A stretch of DNA of 64,000 nt from [Mycobacterium] zoologicum (GTDB lineage Bacteria > Actinomycetota > Actinomycetes > Mycobacteriales > Mycobacteriaceae): contig NZ_CP083985.1 in the NCBI RefSeq assembly GCF_020172665.1, positions 3,240,040-3,304,039 on the forward strand, written 5' to 3'. Made by a program: the position numbers and the translations under genes. This document shows positions 19,114-27,669 of this stretch, piece by piece. The stretch's first letter is position 1. Every line of letters starts with the position of its first letter. Below the pieces are notes generated by a model, which had not been told where the DNA came from, did not search any database, and was given only the letters and a program-made list of their open reading frames with translations.

Positions 19114-20511
19114 TCAGATCACTGCGCCCAGCAGGGCCAGCGGCAGGATCCCGGCGTCGAAGGCCAGCATGGTGCCGATGGCGTCGAAGATGTTGCCGCC
19201 GGCCAGTTCTGAGCTGAAGATGTCGTAGTTGACCTGCGGCAGATTGAACAGCAGTGCTGTGCCCACGTCCAGGAAAGGGATACCGGTGTGCGGCGGGAAC
19301 GTGCCGAAGAGATCCTGCTCCGTGGGGAAGTAGGAGAAGAACTGAGCCAGCTGAGTGTCCGAGATCGCGTTGATGGAACTCTCCAACTCGGTCAAGAATG
19401 CCGGTGGGGTGTCGCTGGGGTGGAAGATGTCGTTGACGAATGCCGTAATGCCTTGCTGCACACCATTGTTCAACGCGTCGGGAAGTTGCTGCAGGAGTGC
19501 GGTCATGGTCGCCGAGTCCGGCATGAACCCCAGCGGCGTCGCCACGTCGGCGGGGCCCTGGCTCCAGCCGTGCTCGATGTTGCCGTAACCCAGATTCACC
19601 AGGATCCTGGTGACCGGTTCAAGCAGATCGTAGAGCGCCTGTCCCCCATTGCCGAAGAACAACAACGGATACAGCAGCGGCAGCCCGCCGGCCGGAATCA
19701 TGTAGTAGTCGGTCAGCGAATCACCGGCGGTCGGCAACAGCACCGCATCGGCGATCTGCTCGGATGTCAGCCCCAGATAAGTGGTGTGCTGGAAGGCGAT
19801 TCCCATGATCGCGTTGAGCACCGACAAGAAGTTCAGCGGGTACTGCGGGAAGTCGGCGAACCCGTCGTACTCCCGGGTGTAGATCTCGGCCGGGTACAGA
19901 TCCGACGCCCCGGCGCCGCTGAACGTGATACCCAGGCTGGGCAGGGTGGGCTGCGAGTCGTCCGGCAGGTTGAACCGCTCAAGCATCCCGCCGTTGGGCG
20001 CACTGACATCACCGACCATCACGAAATGCACGTTGTCACTGGGCACTCCGGCATCGGCGAGCTGATACTGCAGCAGCGTCTCGACGATGGCGCCCTGCGA
20101 CCAGCCGAACACCACCGCGGGGTTCTCGGCACTGAGTTCGCCATTGTGGTACGGCGCCATGATCGCGTCGAAGAGGTTCTGCCGGCCCTGTGCGAGCGAA
20201 TCGTCGAGCTTTCCGCCGAACGGGCCCAGGAACGGGTAGAGCTGTTCGGGGGTGGTCACCGCCTGCGTGGTGCCGGTGAAGCCGTGCGGCGCCAGGTACA
20301 GGTCTTTGACCGCCTCCACATAGGACGGACCGGGGGTGGCCAGGCTGCTGCCACCGATGATGAACGCCGTGCCGCCGCCCAGCGAAGACGCCGTGGTGAA
20401 GGCCCGCGAGACCGCGCCCGCCGAAGCATCGGGCTGGGCCACCGGCGCGACACCGATCAGACCGACCATGACCGCACCGATAGTCGAGCAGGCACTACGG
20501 GGGGATGGCAT
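19114..20511 (-). CDS. Secreted PE-PPE domain hydrolase
   Basis: Protein of 465 residues with a PE-PPE domain, an alpha/beta serine-hydrolase fold found in mycobacterial lipases and esterases. The nucleophile elbow is FGWSQGA with Ser138, preceded by a GPSYVEAVKDLYLAP segment. The N-terminus is a signal peptide: MPSPRSACSTIGAVMVGLIG and a small-residue cleavage site near ASA-GA at 30. ATG at 20511 with GGAGCG upstream is chosen over 20571, which would place 20 polar residues before the signal. The neighbouring PE/PPE genes suggest a cell-envelope role. The substrate is unknown. Confidence 0.86.
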   Translation of the reverse strand: MPSPRSACSTIGAVMVGLIGVAPVAQPDASAGAVSRAFTTASSLGGGTAFIIGGSSLATPGPSYVEAVKDLYLAPHGFTGTTQAVTTPEQLYPFLGPFGGKLDDSLAQGRQNLFDAIMAPYHNGELSAENPAVVFGWSQGAIVETLLQYQLADAGVPSDNVHFVMVGDVSAPNGGMLERFNLPDDSQPTLPSLGITFSGAGASDLYPAEIYTREYDGFADFPQYPLNFLSVLNAIMGIAFQHTTYLGLTSEQIADAVLLPTAGDSLTDYYMIPAGGLPLLYPLLFFGNGGQALYDLLEPVTRILVNLGYGNIEHGWSQGPADVATPLGFMPDSATMTALLQQLPDALNNGVQQGITAFVNDIFHPSDTPPAFLTELESSINAISDTQLAQFFSYFPTEQDLFGTFPPHTGIPFLDVGTALLFNLPQVNYDIFSSELAGGNIFDAIGTMLAFDAGILPLALLGAVI

Positions 20512-20527
20512 GGCTTTGCGCTCCAAA

Positions 20528-20558
20528 ACTTTCGGGCAACTTTGAATTTTCCGAAAGT
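20528..20558. promoter_or_regulatory. Inverted repeat upstream of the PE-PPE hydrolase gene
   Basis: ACTTTCGG (20528-20535) and its exact reverse complement CCGAAAGT (20551-20558) are separated by 15 bp, ending 17 bp before the hydrolase ATG. The centre-to-centre distance is 23 bp, about two helical turns. It may be an operator for the hydrolase gene or, read as RNA, a weak stem after the kinase gene; there is no U tract. Confidence 0.35.
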
Positions 20559-20590
20559 AACATAGGCCCAATGCCTAAAGAGTCACCTAC

Positions 20591-22192
20591 TCAGGCCGGC
20601 TTGACCGGCTTGATCGGTTTGGCGGCATCGACCGACGGATCGATGCCCGCCGGTATGTCGCCGAAGCGACTGACCACCACCGGAACCCAGACCTGGGCAC
20701 CGCGCTGGCCGCACTCGTTGGTCTCGACCGTGGCGACCATCGCGCCGTGCATGACACCGGGGATGGTCGGCTCCAGCGTCAACTCCTGCAGGGTGGTCTG
20801 GGTGCCCGGCTGACCGCTGGCGCTCACGCAGGCGGCATCGAGCTTCTGCGGCCGAGAATGCCAGGCACCGTCGCGGTACTCCAGAGTCATGTCCGAGCCG
20901 CCGTCGGGCAGCTTCACCGCCTTGTGGTGATCCTTGATGTCGAGCATGGTCGCGGTGGCGGTGCACTCGGTGCTGTCGCACGTCGACTTCACGGCCCACC
21001 AGGTGCTGACGTTGGGCGGGTGGGGATTGGGCACGCCGTTGTACTTCTCCCCAGCCCGGTTTGCGTCCACCCGATAGGTTCCGTCGAACTCCGGAGCCGC
21101 GATCGGCGTGGCCACCACGGCGGCGGGCGCCGTCACTGCGGCAGAGGCGTTTTCGGCCGGGATCCTGCCCAGCAGATGCGGGACGATCGCGGCCACGATG
21201 CCCACCGCCACGATGCCGACCGGTATCAGCACGGCCGGCTGGGCCAACGAGGCCAGCGGACTCGGCGGGGGCTCGGGGAACGGCTGGCGGGGAATGCCGC
21301 GCACCACCGTGCTGGCCGCATCCGATGGCTCGTCGGCATCCGGGTGGCTGAGTTGCTCCGCGAGCGCCGTCACGAACTCCGAGCAGGTCCGGAACCGTTC
21401 GGCGGGGTCCTTGGCCAGCGCCGCCGCCATCACGTCGTCGAACGCCTCCAGCTCGGGGCGCCGGTCACTGAGCAACGGCGGCGGGGTGTTCAGATGATGA
21501 CTGATCACGGTCACCGGGTTCTCGTGCTGGAACGGCGGAACACCGGTAAGCACATGGAATGCGGTGGCCGCCAACGAGTACTGGTCGGCGCGCTCGAGGC
21601 CTTCGGAGCCCATCAGCTGCTCGGGGGCGGCGTAGGCGATGGTGCCGATCGCCAGATTGCTCGCGGTCAGCCCGGTGGGACCGCTGAGCTGCCGCGCGAT
21701 GCCGAAGTCGGCCAGCACCGCCGTCAGCTCGTCCTCGCTGCCCTCTTCGGGAAGCGGTACCAGGATGTTGCTGGGCTTGACGTCGCGGTGCACCACGCCC
21801 TGGCGGTGCGCGTAGTCGAGCGCGTCGGCGATGTTGGCCAGGATCGGGAGCGCGATCTCGGCGGGCATGCCGGCCGGGAATCGGCGGCAGATCAGCTCGC
21901 CGAGTGTCTCGCCGTCAACGAAGTCCATCGCGATCCACAGCCGCCCGCGGTACTCGCCGCGGTCGTAGACCCCCACGATATTGGGGTGCATCAGGACCGA
22001 GGCGGCCTCGGCCTCGCGCCGGAACCGCTCCTCGTACTCCTCGTCGGCGCTCAACGAGCGGCGCAGCACCTTCACCGCCTCGAGCCGGGGCAGGCGGGGA
22101 TGCTGGGCGAGGTAGACCTTGCCCATCGCACCCGCGCCGAGAAGCTTGAGGATGGTGTACTCAGCAAAAACTGAGCCCGCCGTTAGAGCCAT
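20591..22192 (-). CDS. Transmembrane Ser/Thr protein kinase
   Basis: Eukaryotic-type receptor kinase of 533 residues. The kinase domain is about 10-275: Gly-rich loop LGAGAMGKVY, ATP-binding Lys41, catalytic loop VVHRDVKPSN, LADFGIA and APEQL. A Pro-rich linker follows, then a single membrane helix near 315-337 (VLIPVGIVAVGIVAAIVPHLL). The extracytoplasmic sensor domain of about 190 residues has several cysteines (CDSTEC, DAACVS, NECGQ) that could form disulfides. It resembles PknF/PknI-type kinases, but orthology was not set. It is divergent from aroA. Confidence 0.92.
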   Translation of the reverse strand: MALTAGSVFAEYTILKLLGAGAMGKVYLAQHPRLPRLEAVKVLRRSLSADEEYEERFRREAEAASVLMHPNIVGVYDRGEYRGRLWIAMDFVDGETLGELICRRFPAGMPAEIALPILANIADALDYAHRQGVVHRDVKPSNILVPLPEEGSEDELTAVLADFGIARQLSGPTGLTASNLAIGTIAYAAPEQLMGSEGLERADQYSLAATAFHVLTGVPPFQHENPVTVISHHLNTPPPLLSDRRPELEAFDDVMAAALAKDPAERFRTCSEFVTALAEQLSHPDADEPSDAASTVVRGIPRQPFPEPPPSPLASLAQPAVLIPVGIVAVGIVAAIVPHLLGRIPAENASAAVTAPAAVVATPIAAPEFDGTYRVDANRAGEKYNGVPNPHPPNVSTWWAVKSTCDSTECTATATMLDIKDHHKAVKLPDGGSDMTLEYRDGAWHSRPQKLDAACVSASGQPGTQTTLQELTLEPTIPGVMHGAMVATVETNECGQRGAQVWVPVVVSRFGDIPAGIDPSVDAAKPIKPVKPA

Positions 22193-22201
22193 GCCAGTGA
22201 T

Positions 22202-22221
22202 GGTAAACACCCCAGGTAAAC
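22202..22221. promoter_or_regulatory. GGTAAAC direct repeat in the kinase-aroA intergenic region
   Basis: GGTAAAC occurs at 22202-22208 and 22215-22221, 13 bp apart, 10-29 bp upstream of the kinase start codon on the minus strand, where it reads GTTTACC twice. This position suits a regulator site or a repeated promoter element. No consensus was recognised. Confidence 0.3.
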
Positions 22222-22290
22222 GGCTGGGTGATGCAAAGCGGCCAACCGGCAAAGAACCTAGGGGTTGCTGTGAGCACCGGCGCTGGCAGG

Positions 22291-23592
22291 ATGAAACCCG
22301 TGACGACTTGGCCGGCGCCGACCACCACCACGCCCGTCGACGCCGCGGTCGCGGTACCCGGATCGAAGTCCCAGACCAACCGGGCACTGGTATTGGCAGC
22401 GCTGGCGGCCGCCCGCGGCGGCGGGGTCTCGACATTGTCGGGAGCGCTGCGCAGCCGCGACACCGACCTGATGCTCGACGCGTTGCGGGCGCTGGGCCTG
22501 CGGATCGAGGCATTGGCCCACCAGGTCACGGTCAGCGGCCGCCTCGACCCGGAGCCCGACACCCGATTGAACTGCGGCCTGGCCGGCACCGTGCTGCGGT
22601 TCGTGCCCCCCCTGGCCGCGCTGAGCAGCGGCACCATCACCTTCGACGGCGACGAGCAGGCCCGGGCCCGGCCGATGACGCCGCTGCTGGACGCGATGCG
22701 CAACCTGGGCATCGACGTCGACGGGCAGGGCCTGCCGTTCGCGATCCACGGCGCCGGTGCGGTCGCCGGCGGCACCGTGGAGATCGACGCCTCGTCGTCC
22801 TCGCAGTTCGTCTCCGGCCTGCTGTTGGCCGCCGCGGCGTTCGACGCCGGGCTGACCGTGGTGCACACCGGTGCATCCCTGCCGTCGGCGCCGCACATCG
22901 CGATGACGGTGGCCATGCTGCGCCAGGCCGGAATCAGCGTCGACGACAGCACCGCCAATCGCTGGCAGGTGGCCCCCGGGCCGGCGGCGGCCCGGCACTG
23001 GGAGATCGAACCAGACCTGTCGAACGCCACCCCGTTCCTGGCAGCGGCGGTGGTCACCGGCGGCACCGTGCGCGTGCAGGGGTGGCCGGCGGCCGGGGTG
23101 CAACCGGGCGAGGTCATCACCGACATCTTCGGCAGGACCGGAGCCACGGTGCGCCTGACCTCCTCCGGTCTCGAGGTTGCCGGACCGTCGGCATATCCCG
23201 GGTTCGACGTGGATCTGCGCGCGGTGGGTGAACTCGCCCCGACGGTGGCGGCGCTGGCGGCACTGGCCGAACCGGGATCGGTGTCGCAGCTGGGTGGCAT
23301 CGCGCATCTGCGCGGCCACGAGACCGACCGGCTCGCGGCGCTGACCACCGAGATCAACCGGCTCGGCGGCCAGGCCGTCGAGACCCCCGACGGCCTGGTG
23401 ATCACCGCGGCCCCCCTGCACGGCGGCACCTGGTACTCCTACGCCGATCACCGGATGGCCACCGCCGGGGCGATCATCGGGCTGCGGGTCCCCGGCGTGG
23501 AGGTGGAGGACATCGAGACCACCGCCAAGACCCTGCCCGCCTTCCCCCGGATGTGGGCCGAGATGCTGGCAGCTTCGGGGTCCGGCGCTTGA
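22291..23592 (+). CDS. aroA: 3-phosphoshikimate 1-carboxyvinyltransferase (EPSP synthase)
   Basis: EPSP synthase of 433 residues, sixth step of the shikimate pathway to chorismate and aromatic amino acids. The phosphate-binding [17 protein letters not shown] is at the N-terminus and [13 protein letters not shown] follows. Later motifs include [25 protein letters not shown] and [14 protein letters not shown] at 22291 gives the expected mycobacterial N-terminus; GTG at 22300 is an alternative three codons on. It is followed after 40 bp by rsgA, probably in one operon. Confidence 0.97.
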   Translation: MKPVTTWPAPTTTTPVDAAVAVPGSKSQTNRALVLAALAAARGGGVSTLSGALRSRDTDLMLDALRALGLRIEALAHQVTVSGRLDPEPDTRLNCGLAGTVLRFVPPLAALSSGTITFDGDEQARARPMTPLLDAMRNLGIDVDGQGLPFAIHGAGAVAGGTVEIDASSSSQFVSGLLLAAAAFDAGLTVVHTGASLPSAPHIAMTVAMLRQAGISVDDSTANRWQVAPGPAAARHWEIEPDLSNATPFLAAAVVTGGTVRVQGWPAAGVQPGEVITDIFGRTGATVRLTSSGLEVAGPSAYPGFDVDLRAVGELAPTVAALAALAEPGSVSQLGGIAHLRGHETDRLAALTTEINRLGGQAVETPDGLVITAAPLHGGTWYSYADHRMATAGAIIGLRVPGVEVEDIETTAKTLPAFPRMWAEMLAASGSGA

Positions 23593-23632
23593 AGCCCGGC
23601 GGTTAACGAGGCTCGACGGAGGAGAGGCGAAG

Positions 23633-24622
23633 TTGGACCGCCGAATCAACACCGGCGACTACGACGAATCCGACGTCAAGGTCCGTTCCGGGCGTGGCTC
23701 GCGGCCGCGCACCAAGATCCGTCCCGAGCATCCCGACGCGCGATCGGCGATGGTGGTCAGTGTCGACCGGGGCCGCTGGGGATGCGTACTCGACGACTCC
23801 CCCGATCAGGTCACCGCGATGCGCGCCCGTGAGCTGGGCCGCACCCCGATCGTGGTGGGCGATCGTGTCGACGTGGTCGGCGACCTGTCCGGCCGCCCCG
23901 ACACCCTGGCTCGCATCGTGCGGCGCGGGCCGCGGCGAACGGTGTTGCGGCGCACCGCCGATGACACCGACCCCACCGAGCGGGTGGTGGTCGCCAACGC
24001 CGATCAGCTGCTGATCGTTGTGGCACTGGCCGACCCGCCACCGCGCACCGGTCTGGTCGAGCGCACGCTGATCGCCGCGTACGCAGGAGGGCTGAAGCCG
24101 ATTCTGTGCCTGACCAAGACGGACCTGGCCGACCCGGGACCGTTCGCCGGTCAGTTCGCCGACCTGGAGCTCACCGTGGTCACCGCGGGCCGCGACGACC
24201 CGCTCGACGCCGTCGCCCCGCTGCTGGAATCTCAGGTCACGGTGCTACTGGGGCACTCCGGCGTCGGAAAATCGACTTTGGTGAATCGCCTTGTCCCCGA
24301 CGCCGATCGGGCGGTCGGACGGGTCACCGACATCGGAAGGGGCCGGCACACCTCCACCCAGTCGGTCGCGCTGCGGCTGGCCGGGTCCGGCTGGGTGATC
24401 GACACCCCGGGCATCCGCTCGTTCGGCCTGGCCCACATCGCACCCGATGACGTGCTGCTGGCGTTCTCCGATCTCGCCGAGACCATCGGCGAATGCCCGC
24501 GCGGCTGCGGACATCTGGGACCGCCCGCCGATCCGGAGTGCGCGCTGGACACCTTGACCGGCCCGGCGCAGGGCCGGGTCGCCGCGGCGCGCCGGCTGCT
24601 CTCGGTGCTGCGCGAAAGTTAG
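23633..24622 (+). CDS. rsgA: Ribosome small subunit-dependent GTPase A
   Basis: Circularly permuted GTPase of 329 residues that aids late 30S subunit maturation. It has an N-terminal OB-fold, then the permuted order G4 (CLTKTD), G1 (GHSGVGKST) and G3 (DTPG), followed by a zinc site CPRGCGH with a later Cys (DPEC). The start codon is TTG at 23633, supported by a strong GGAGGAGAGG at 23618-23627 five bases upstream. Its end overlaps the convergent desaturase gene by 4 bp. The aroA-rsgA order matches Rv3227-Rv3228 as I recall it. Confidence 0.95.
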   Translation: MDRRINTGDYDESDVKVRSGRGSRPRTKIRPEHPDARSAMVVSVDRGRWGCVLDDSPDQVTAMRARELGRTPIVVGDRVDVVGDLSGRPDTLARIVRRGPRRTVLRRTADDTDPTERVVVANADQLLIVVALADPPPRTGLVERTLIAAYAGGLKPILCLTKTDLADPGPFAGQFADLELTVVTAGRDDPLDAVAPLLESQVTVLLGHSGVGKSTLVNRLVPDADRAVGRVTDIGRGRHTSTQSVALRLAGSGWVIDTPGIRSFGLAHIAPDDVLLAFSDLAETIGECPRGCGHLGPPADPECALDTLTGPAQGRVAAARRLLSVLRES

Positions 24623-25875
24623 GCCGCCAGGTCGGTCTTGTCGCGGCGCCATCCCCGCACAGCCGCGATCGCGGTCTTGAGCCCGCGCCGGCGACCGGTG
24701 ACCGGGTCGATGCGGGCGAATCCCGGTTCCAGCTCGGCGAACATCTTCTCGCTGCGGGTCTCGGGCGCGTCATCGACGGTATCGGTCAGGAAGCGGTCCG
24801 GCAGTGACAGTTTCGCGATGGTGCGCCAGGTCTTGGCGTACTGCACCAGAAACGGCCCGGTGGTGTAGGGCAGGTCGTACTTGACGCACACCGCACGCAC
24901 CCGCTCCGCGATCTCCGGGTAGCGGTTGCTCGGCAGGTCCGGGAACAGGTGGTGTTCGATCTGGTGGCTCAAGCTGCCGCTCATGAACCGCATCGGCTGG
25001 CGCGCGTCGATGTTGGCGCTGCCCAGCAGCTGGCGCAGATACCACTGGCCGCGCGACTCACCGACCATGTCGGTCTTGGTGAACTTCTCCGCGCCATCCG
25101 GGAAGTGGCCGCAGAAGATGATCGCGTTCGACCACACGTTGCGGATCACGTTGGCGATCGCGTTGGCCTTGAGCGTCGAGGAGAACGTCGCACCGGGCGA
25201 CAGCGAGGTCACCGCCGGGAAGGCCACGTAGTCCTTGAACACCTGCCGGCCGGCCTTGTCACCGAACTCCCGAATCCGTACCAGGGTGGCCTGACGGTCC
25301 GAACGACCCTTGAAGATCTTACCGATCTCCAAGTGCTGCAAAGCGATTCCCCACTCGAAACCGATCGCCAACATGGCGTTGTAGAACAGGTTGAACACGT
25401 TGAACCGCTTCCACGGCTGGTCCCGGGTCACCCGCAGCAGGCCGTAGCCGACGTCGTCGTCCATGCCCAGGATGTTGGTGTACTTGTGGTGGGCGAAGTT
25501 GTGGGTGAAGCGCCAGTGCTTGGCCGCGCCCGACATGTCCCACTCCCAGCTGGTGGAGTGGATCTCCGGGTCGTTCATCCAGTCCCACTGACCGTGCAGA
25601 ACGTTGTGGCCGATCTCCATGTTCTCGACGATCTTGGCCACCCCCAGGGTCGCCGCGCCGGCCCAGCGCGCCGAACGGCGCGAGCTCGCCGCCAGCAGCA
25701 CCCGGCCGGCCACCTCTAGCGCACGCTGGGCGGCGATGGTGCGGCGGATGTAGCGGGCGTCGCGCTCACCGCGCGAGGCTTCGACGTCGCGGCGAATGGC
25801 GTCCAGCTCGGCGGCGAGGTTCTCCACGTCGGCGTCGGTGAGGTGTGCGAACACCTCGACGTCGGTAACCGCCAT
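24619..25875 (-). CDS. desA3: Membrane fatty acid (stearoyl-CoA) delta-9 desaturase
   Basis: Acyl-CoA desaturase of 418 residues that makes oleoyl-type chains for phospholipids and triacylglycerol. The three His boxes for the diiron centre are GHNVLH, HNFAHHKYTN and QIEHHLFP. Hydrophobic segments lie between the boxes. The next gene upstream encodes a ferredoxin-reductase-like electron donor, the same pairing as Rv3229c-Rv3230c. A perfect inverted repeat lies 55 bp upstream between likely -35 and -10 elements, and a related site precedes the reductase gene, so the pair is probably under one repressor. Confidence 0.94.
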   Translation of the reverse strand: MAVTDVEVFAHLTDADVENLAAELDAIRRDVEASRGERDARYIRRTIAAQRALEVAGRVLLAASSRRSARWAGAATLGVAKIVENMEIGHNVLHGQWDWMNDPEIHSTSWEWDMSGAAKHWRFTHNFAHHKYTNILGMDDDVGYGLLRVTRDQPWKRFNVFNLFYNAMLAIGFEWGIALQHLEIGKIFKGRSDRQATLVRIREFGDKAGRQVFKDYVAFPAVTSLSPGATFSSTLKANAIANVIRNVWSNAIIFCGHFPDGAEKFTKTDMVGESRGQWYLRQLLGSANIDARQPMRFMSGSLSHQIEHHLFPDLPSNRYPEIAERVRAVCVKYDLPYTTGPFLVQYAKTWRTIAKLSLPDRFLTDTVDDAPETRSEKMFAELEPGFARIDPVTGRRRGLKTAIAAVRGWRRDKTDLAA

Positions 25876-25929
25876 CAGACCGCCTCTCGGGCTTCGGGTA
25901 CTTCGGCCAACTGCTGACCATCGCCATCC

Positions 25930-25951
25930 TAACCTACGCTTCCGTAGGTTA
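25930..25951. promoter_or_regulatory. Palindromic operator in the desaturase promoter
   Basis: Perfect inverted repeat: TAACCTACG (25930-25938), a 4-bp spacer CTTC, and CGTAGGTTA (25943-25951). On the minus strand it lies between a TTGGTA and a TAGGAT hexamer spaced 18 bp, plausible -35 and -10 elements for desA3. A bound repressor, most likely TetR-type given the geometry, would block the polymerase. A second, imperfect copy lies at 27116-27135. Confidence 0.65.
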
Positions 25952-25965
25952 CCAATGGGTAACTG

Positions 25966-27111
25966 TCAGACGTCCAGTTGGCAATCGCCGGCCGCGGTGC
26001 ACACGCAGGTCTGGATACGGGTGCCCGGGTCGTGGTCTTCCCCGGTGCGCAGGTCCCTGACCTGGCCTTCGGTCAACTCGACCACGCACGACTGGCAGAT
26101 TCCCATCCGGCACCCGAACGGCATCGCAACCCCGGCGCTCTCCCCCGCCTCCAGCAGCGTGGTGGCCGCGTCGGCGACGACGCTCTTGCCGCTCGCGGCG
26201 AAGGTGACGGTCCCGCCGCCCCCGGAGAGCGCCGTGCGGGCGATCGCGAACCGCTCGATGTGCAGCCGGTCGGCGATCCCGGCGTCCGCCCAGATCCGCT
26301 CGGCGTCGCCCAGCATCGCGGTCGGCCCGCAGGCCCAGGTCACCCGCTGCCGCCAGTCCGGCACCTCAGCGTCCAGCGCCTCGGGACCGCTCAGGTCCAG
26401 CCGGCCCTGGTCGCGGGTGGCGCGCAACACCAGCCGGTAACCGCGGTGCTCACGGGCCAGCGCCGCCAGCTCGTCGGCGAACAGCGATTCCTCGGCGCTG
26501 GGCGCCGAGTGCAGGTGCACGACGTCGGTGACGCCGCCCCGGCGAGCCAGCGTGCGCAGCATCGACATGATCGGGGTGATACCCGACCCGGCCGTCACGA
26601 ACAGCACCGCGGCCGGCGGCGGGTCGGGCAGCACGAATTCGCCGCGCGGCGCAGCCAGCCGGACGATGGTGCCCGGAGCCACACCGTCCACCAGGTGGCT
26701 GGACAGGAATCCCTCGGGCATCGCCTTGACGGTGATGGCGATGGTGCGAGCGCGGCTGACCGGAGTCGAGGTCAGCGAGTAGGACCGCCAGCGCCATCGG
26801 CCGTCGACCTGCAGGCCGATGCCGATGTACTGGCCGGGCTGATAGTCGAAGTGAAAACCCCACCCCGGCTTGATGACCAGCGTCGCCGAATCCGCGGTCT
26901 CGCGCCGCACCTGAAGCACCCGGCCGCGCAGTTCACGCGCTGACCACAGCGGATTGGCCAGCCGCAGATAGTCGTCCGGCAGCAGCGGGGTGGTGATCTG
27001 TGTTGCGATGCGGCGCAACGCGTTCCAACCTCGATGACGATCAGCGCCGACGACGGTCGGTCGCTTGGTATCGCCGATGCGCGCGTTGATCGCCGAATGT
27101 TTCTTGCTCAC
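25966..27111 (-). CDS. Ferredoxin reductase with C-terminal 2Fe-2S domain (desaturase electron donor, Rv3230c-type)
   Basis: Single-chain reductase of 381 residues. It has a flavin-binding domain (RWRSYSLTS), an NAD(P)H domain ([14 protein letters not shown]) and a plant-type 2Fe-2S ferredoxin domain with CRMGICQSC and a fourth Cys in [11 protein letters not shown]. It is expected to pass electrons from NADPH to the neighbouring DesA3 desaturase. The start is GTG at 27111, five bases after a putative operator, which suggests a leaderless or very short-leader message. The gene order matches M. tuberculosis. Confidence 0.92.
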   Translation of the reverse strand: MSKKHSAINARIGDTKRPTVVGADRHRGWNALRRIATQITTPLLPDDYLRLANPLWSARELRGRVLQVRRETADSATLVIKPGWGFHFDYQPGQYIGIGLQVDGRWRWRSYSLTSTPVSRARTIAITVKAMPEGFLSSHLVDGVAPGTIVRLAAPRGEFVLPDPPPAAVLFVTAGSGITPIMSMLRTLARRGGVTDVVHLHSAPSAEESLFADELAALAREHRGYRLVLRATRDQGRLDLSGPEALDAEVPDWRQRVTWACGPTAMLGDAERIWADAGIADRLHIERFAIARTALSGGGGTVTFAASGKSVVADAATTLLEAGESAGVAMPFGCRMGICQSCVVELTEGQVRDLRTGEDHDPGTRIQTCVCTAAGDCQLDV

Positions 27112-27115
27112 AGTG

Positions 27116-27135
27116 AACCTACGGTAGCGTAACTT
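27116..27135. promoter_or_regulatory. Second copy of the desaturase-type operator
   Basis: AACCTACG (27116-27123), a 4-bp spacer GTAG, and CGTAACTT (27128-27135). The left arm is identical to the desA3 operator and the right arm matches 6 of 8 bases, with the same 8-4-8 geometry. It lies immediately upstream of the reductase GTG start. Two copies at the two partner genes argue against chance. Confidence 0.55.
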
Positions 27136-27150
27136 CTTTCTCTGCCCGCA

Positions 27151-27669
27151 TCACAGCAGGTCAAGCAGGAAGGGCAGCTCCTGGGTGGCGTACCAGGCCA
27201 GATCGTGATCCACGGCGTCGCCCACCGTCAGCTCGGCATCCTCGTCACCGAGGTCGGCGTCGTCGATCACCGCCATCGCCGCCAGCACCGCGGGCTCGGC
27301 GGCGGCATTGTCGACGTAGGCCGCGACCACGTCGCCGATCATCACCGGCCCGGCCAGCCGGACCACCGCGGTGTCCAGGTCGGGTCGGGCGGTGGCACCT
27401 TCGGCCTCCGCGACCAGCACCGCCCGGCGGGTGGGCAGTGCGCCGTCCGCGTCTTCGCCGGCTTCGGCAGCTTCGGCACCCAGCAGCCGCAGCGACGCCA
27501 GCGCTGCCTCGGCCAGCGCCACCTCGGCCAGTTCGTCGTCGTCGCCGTGGGCATAGGACTCCCGCAACGCCGACGTCACCGCGAACGCGGTGCCGCTGAC
27601 GGCCGGCAGTGACCCGTCGGCGACCAACCGGGCCAGCATGGCCAACGTTGCCGGGATGTAGACCCTCAC
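27151..27669 (-). CDS. Conserved hypothetical protein (Rv3231c-type)
   Basis: Acidic, Ala-rich protein of 172 residues (MRVYIPATLAMLARLVADG at the start, ELPFLLDLL at the end). There is no signal peptide, membrane helix or catalytic motif that I recognise. It is conserved next to ppk2 in mycobacteria as I recall. Its start overlaps the ppk2 stop by 4 bp, so it is translationally coupled to it. The function is unknown. Confidence 0.85.
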   Translation of the reverse strand: MRVYIPATLAMLARLVADGSLPAVSGTAFAVTSALRESYAHGDDDELAEVALAEAALASLRLLGAEAAEAGEDADGALPTRRAVLVAEAEGATARPDLDTAVVRLAGPVMIGDVVAAYVDNAAAEPAVLAAMAVIDDADLGDEDAELTVGDAVDHDLAWYATQELPFLLDLL

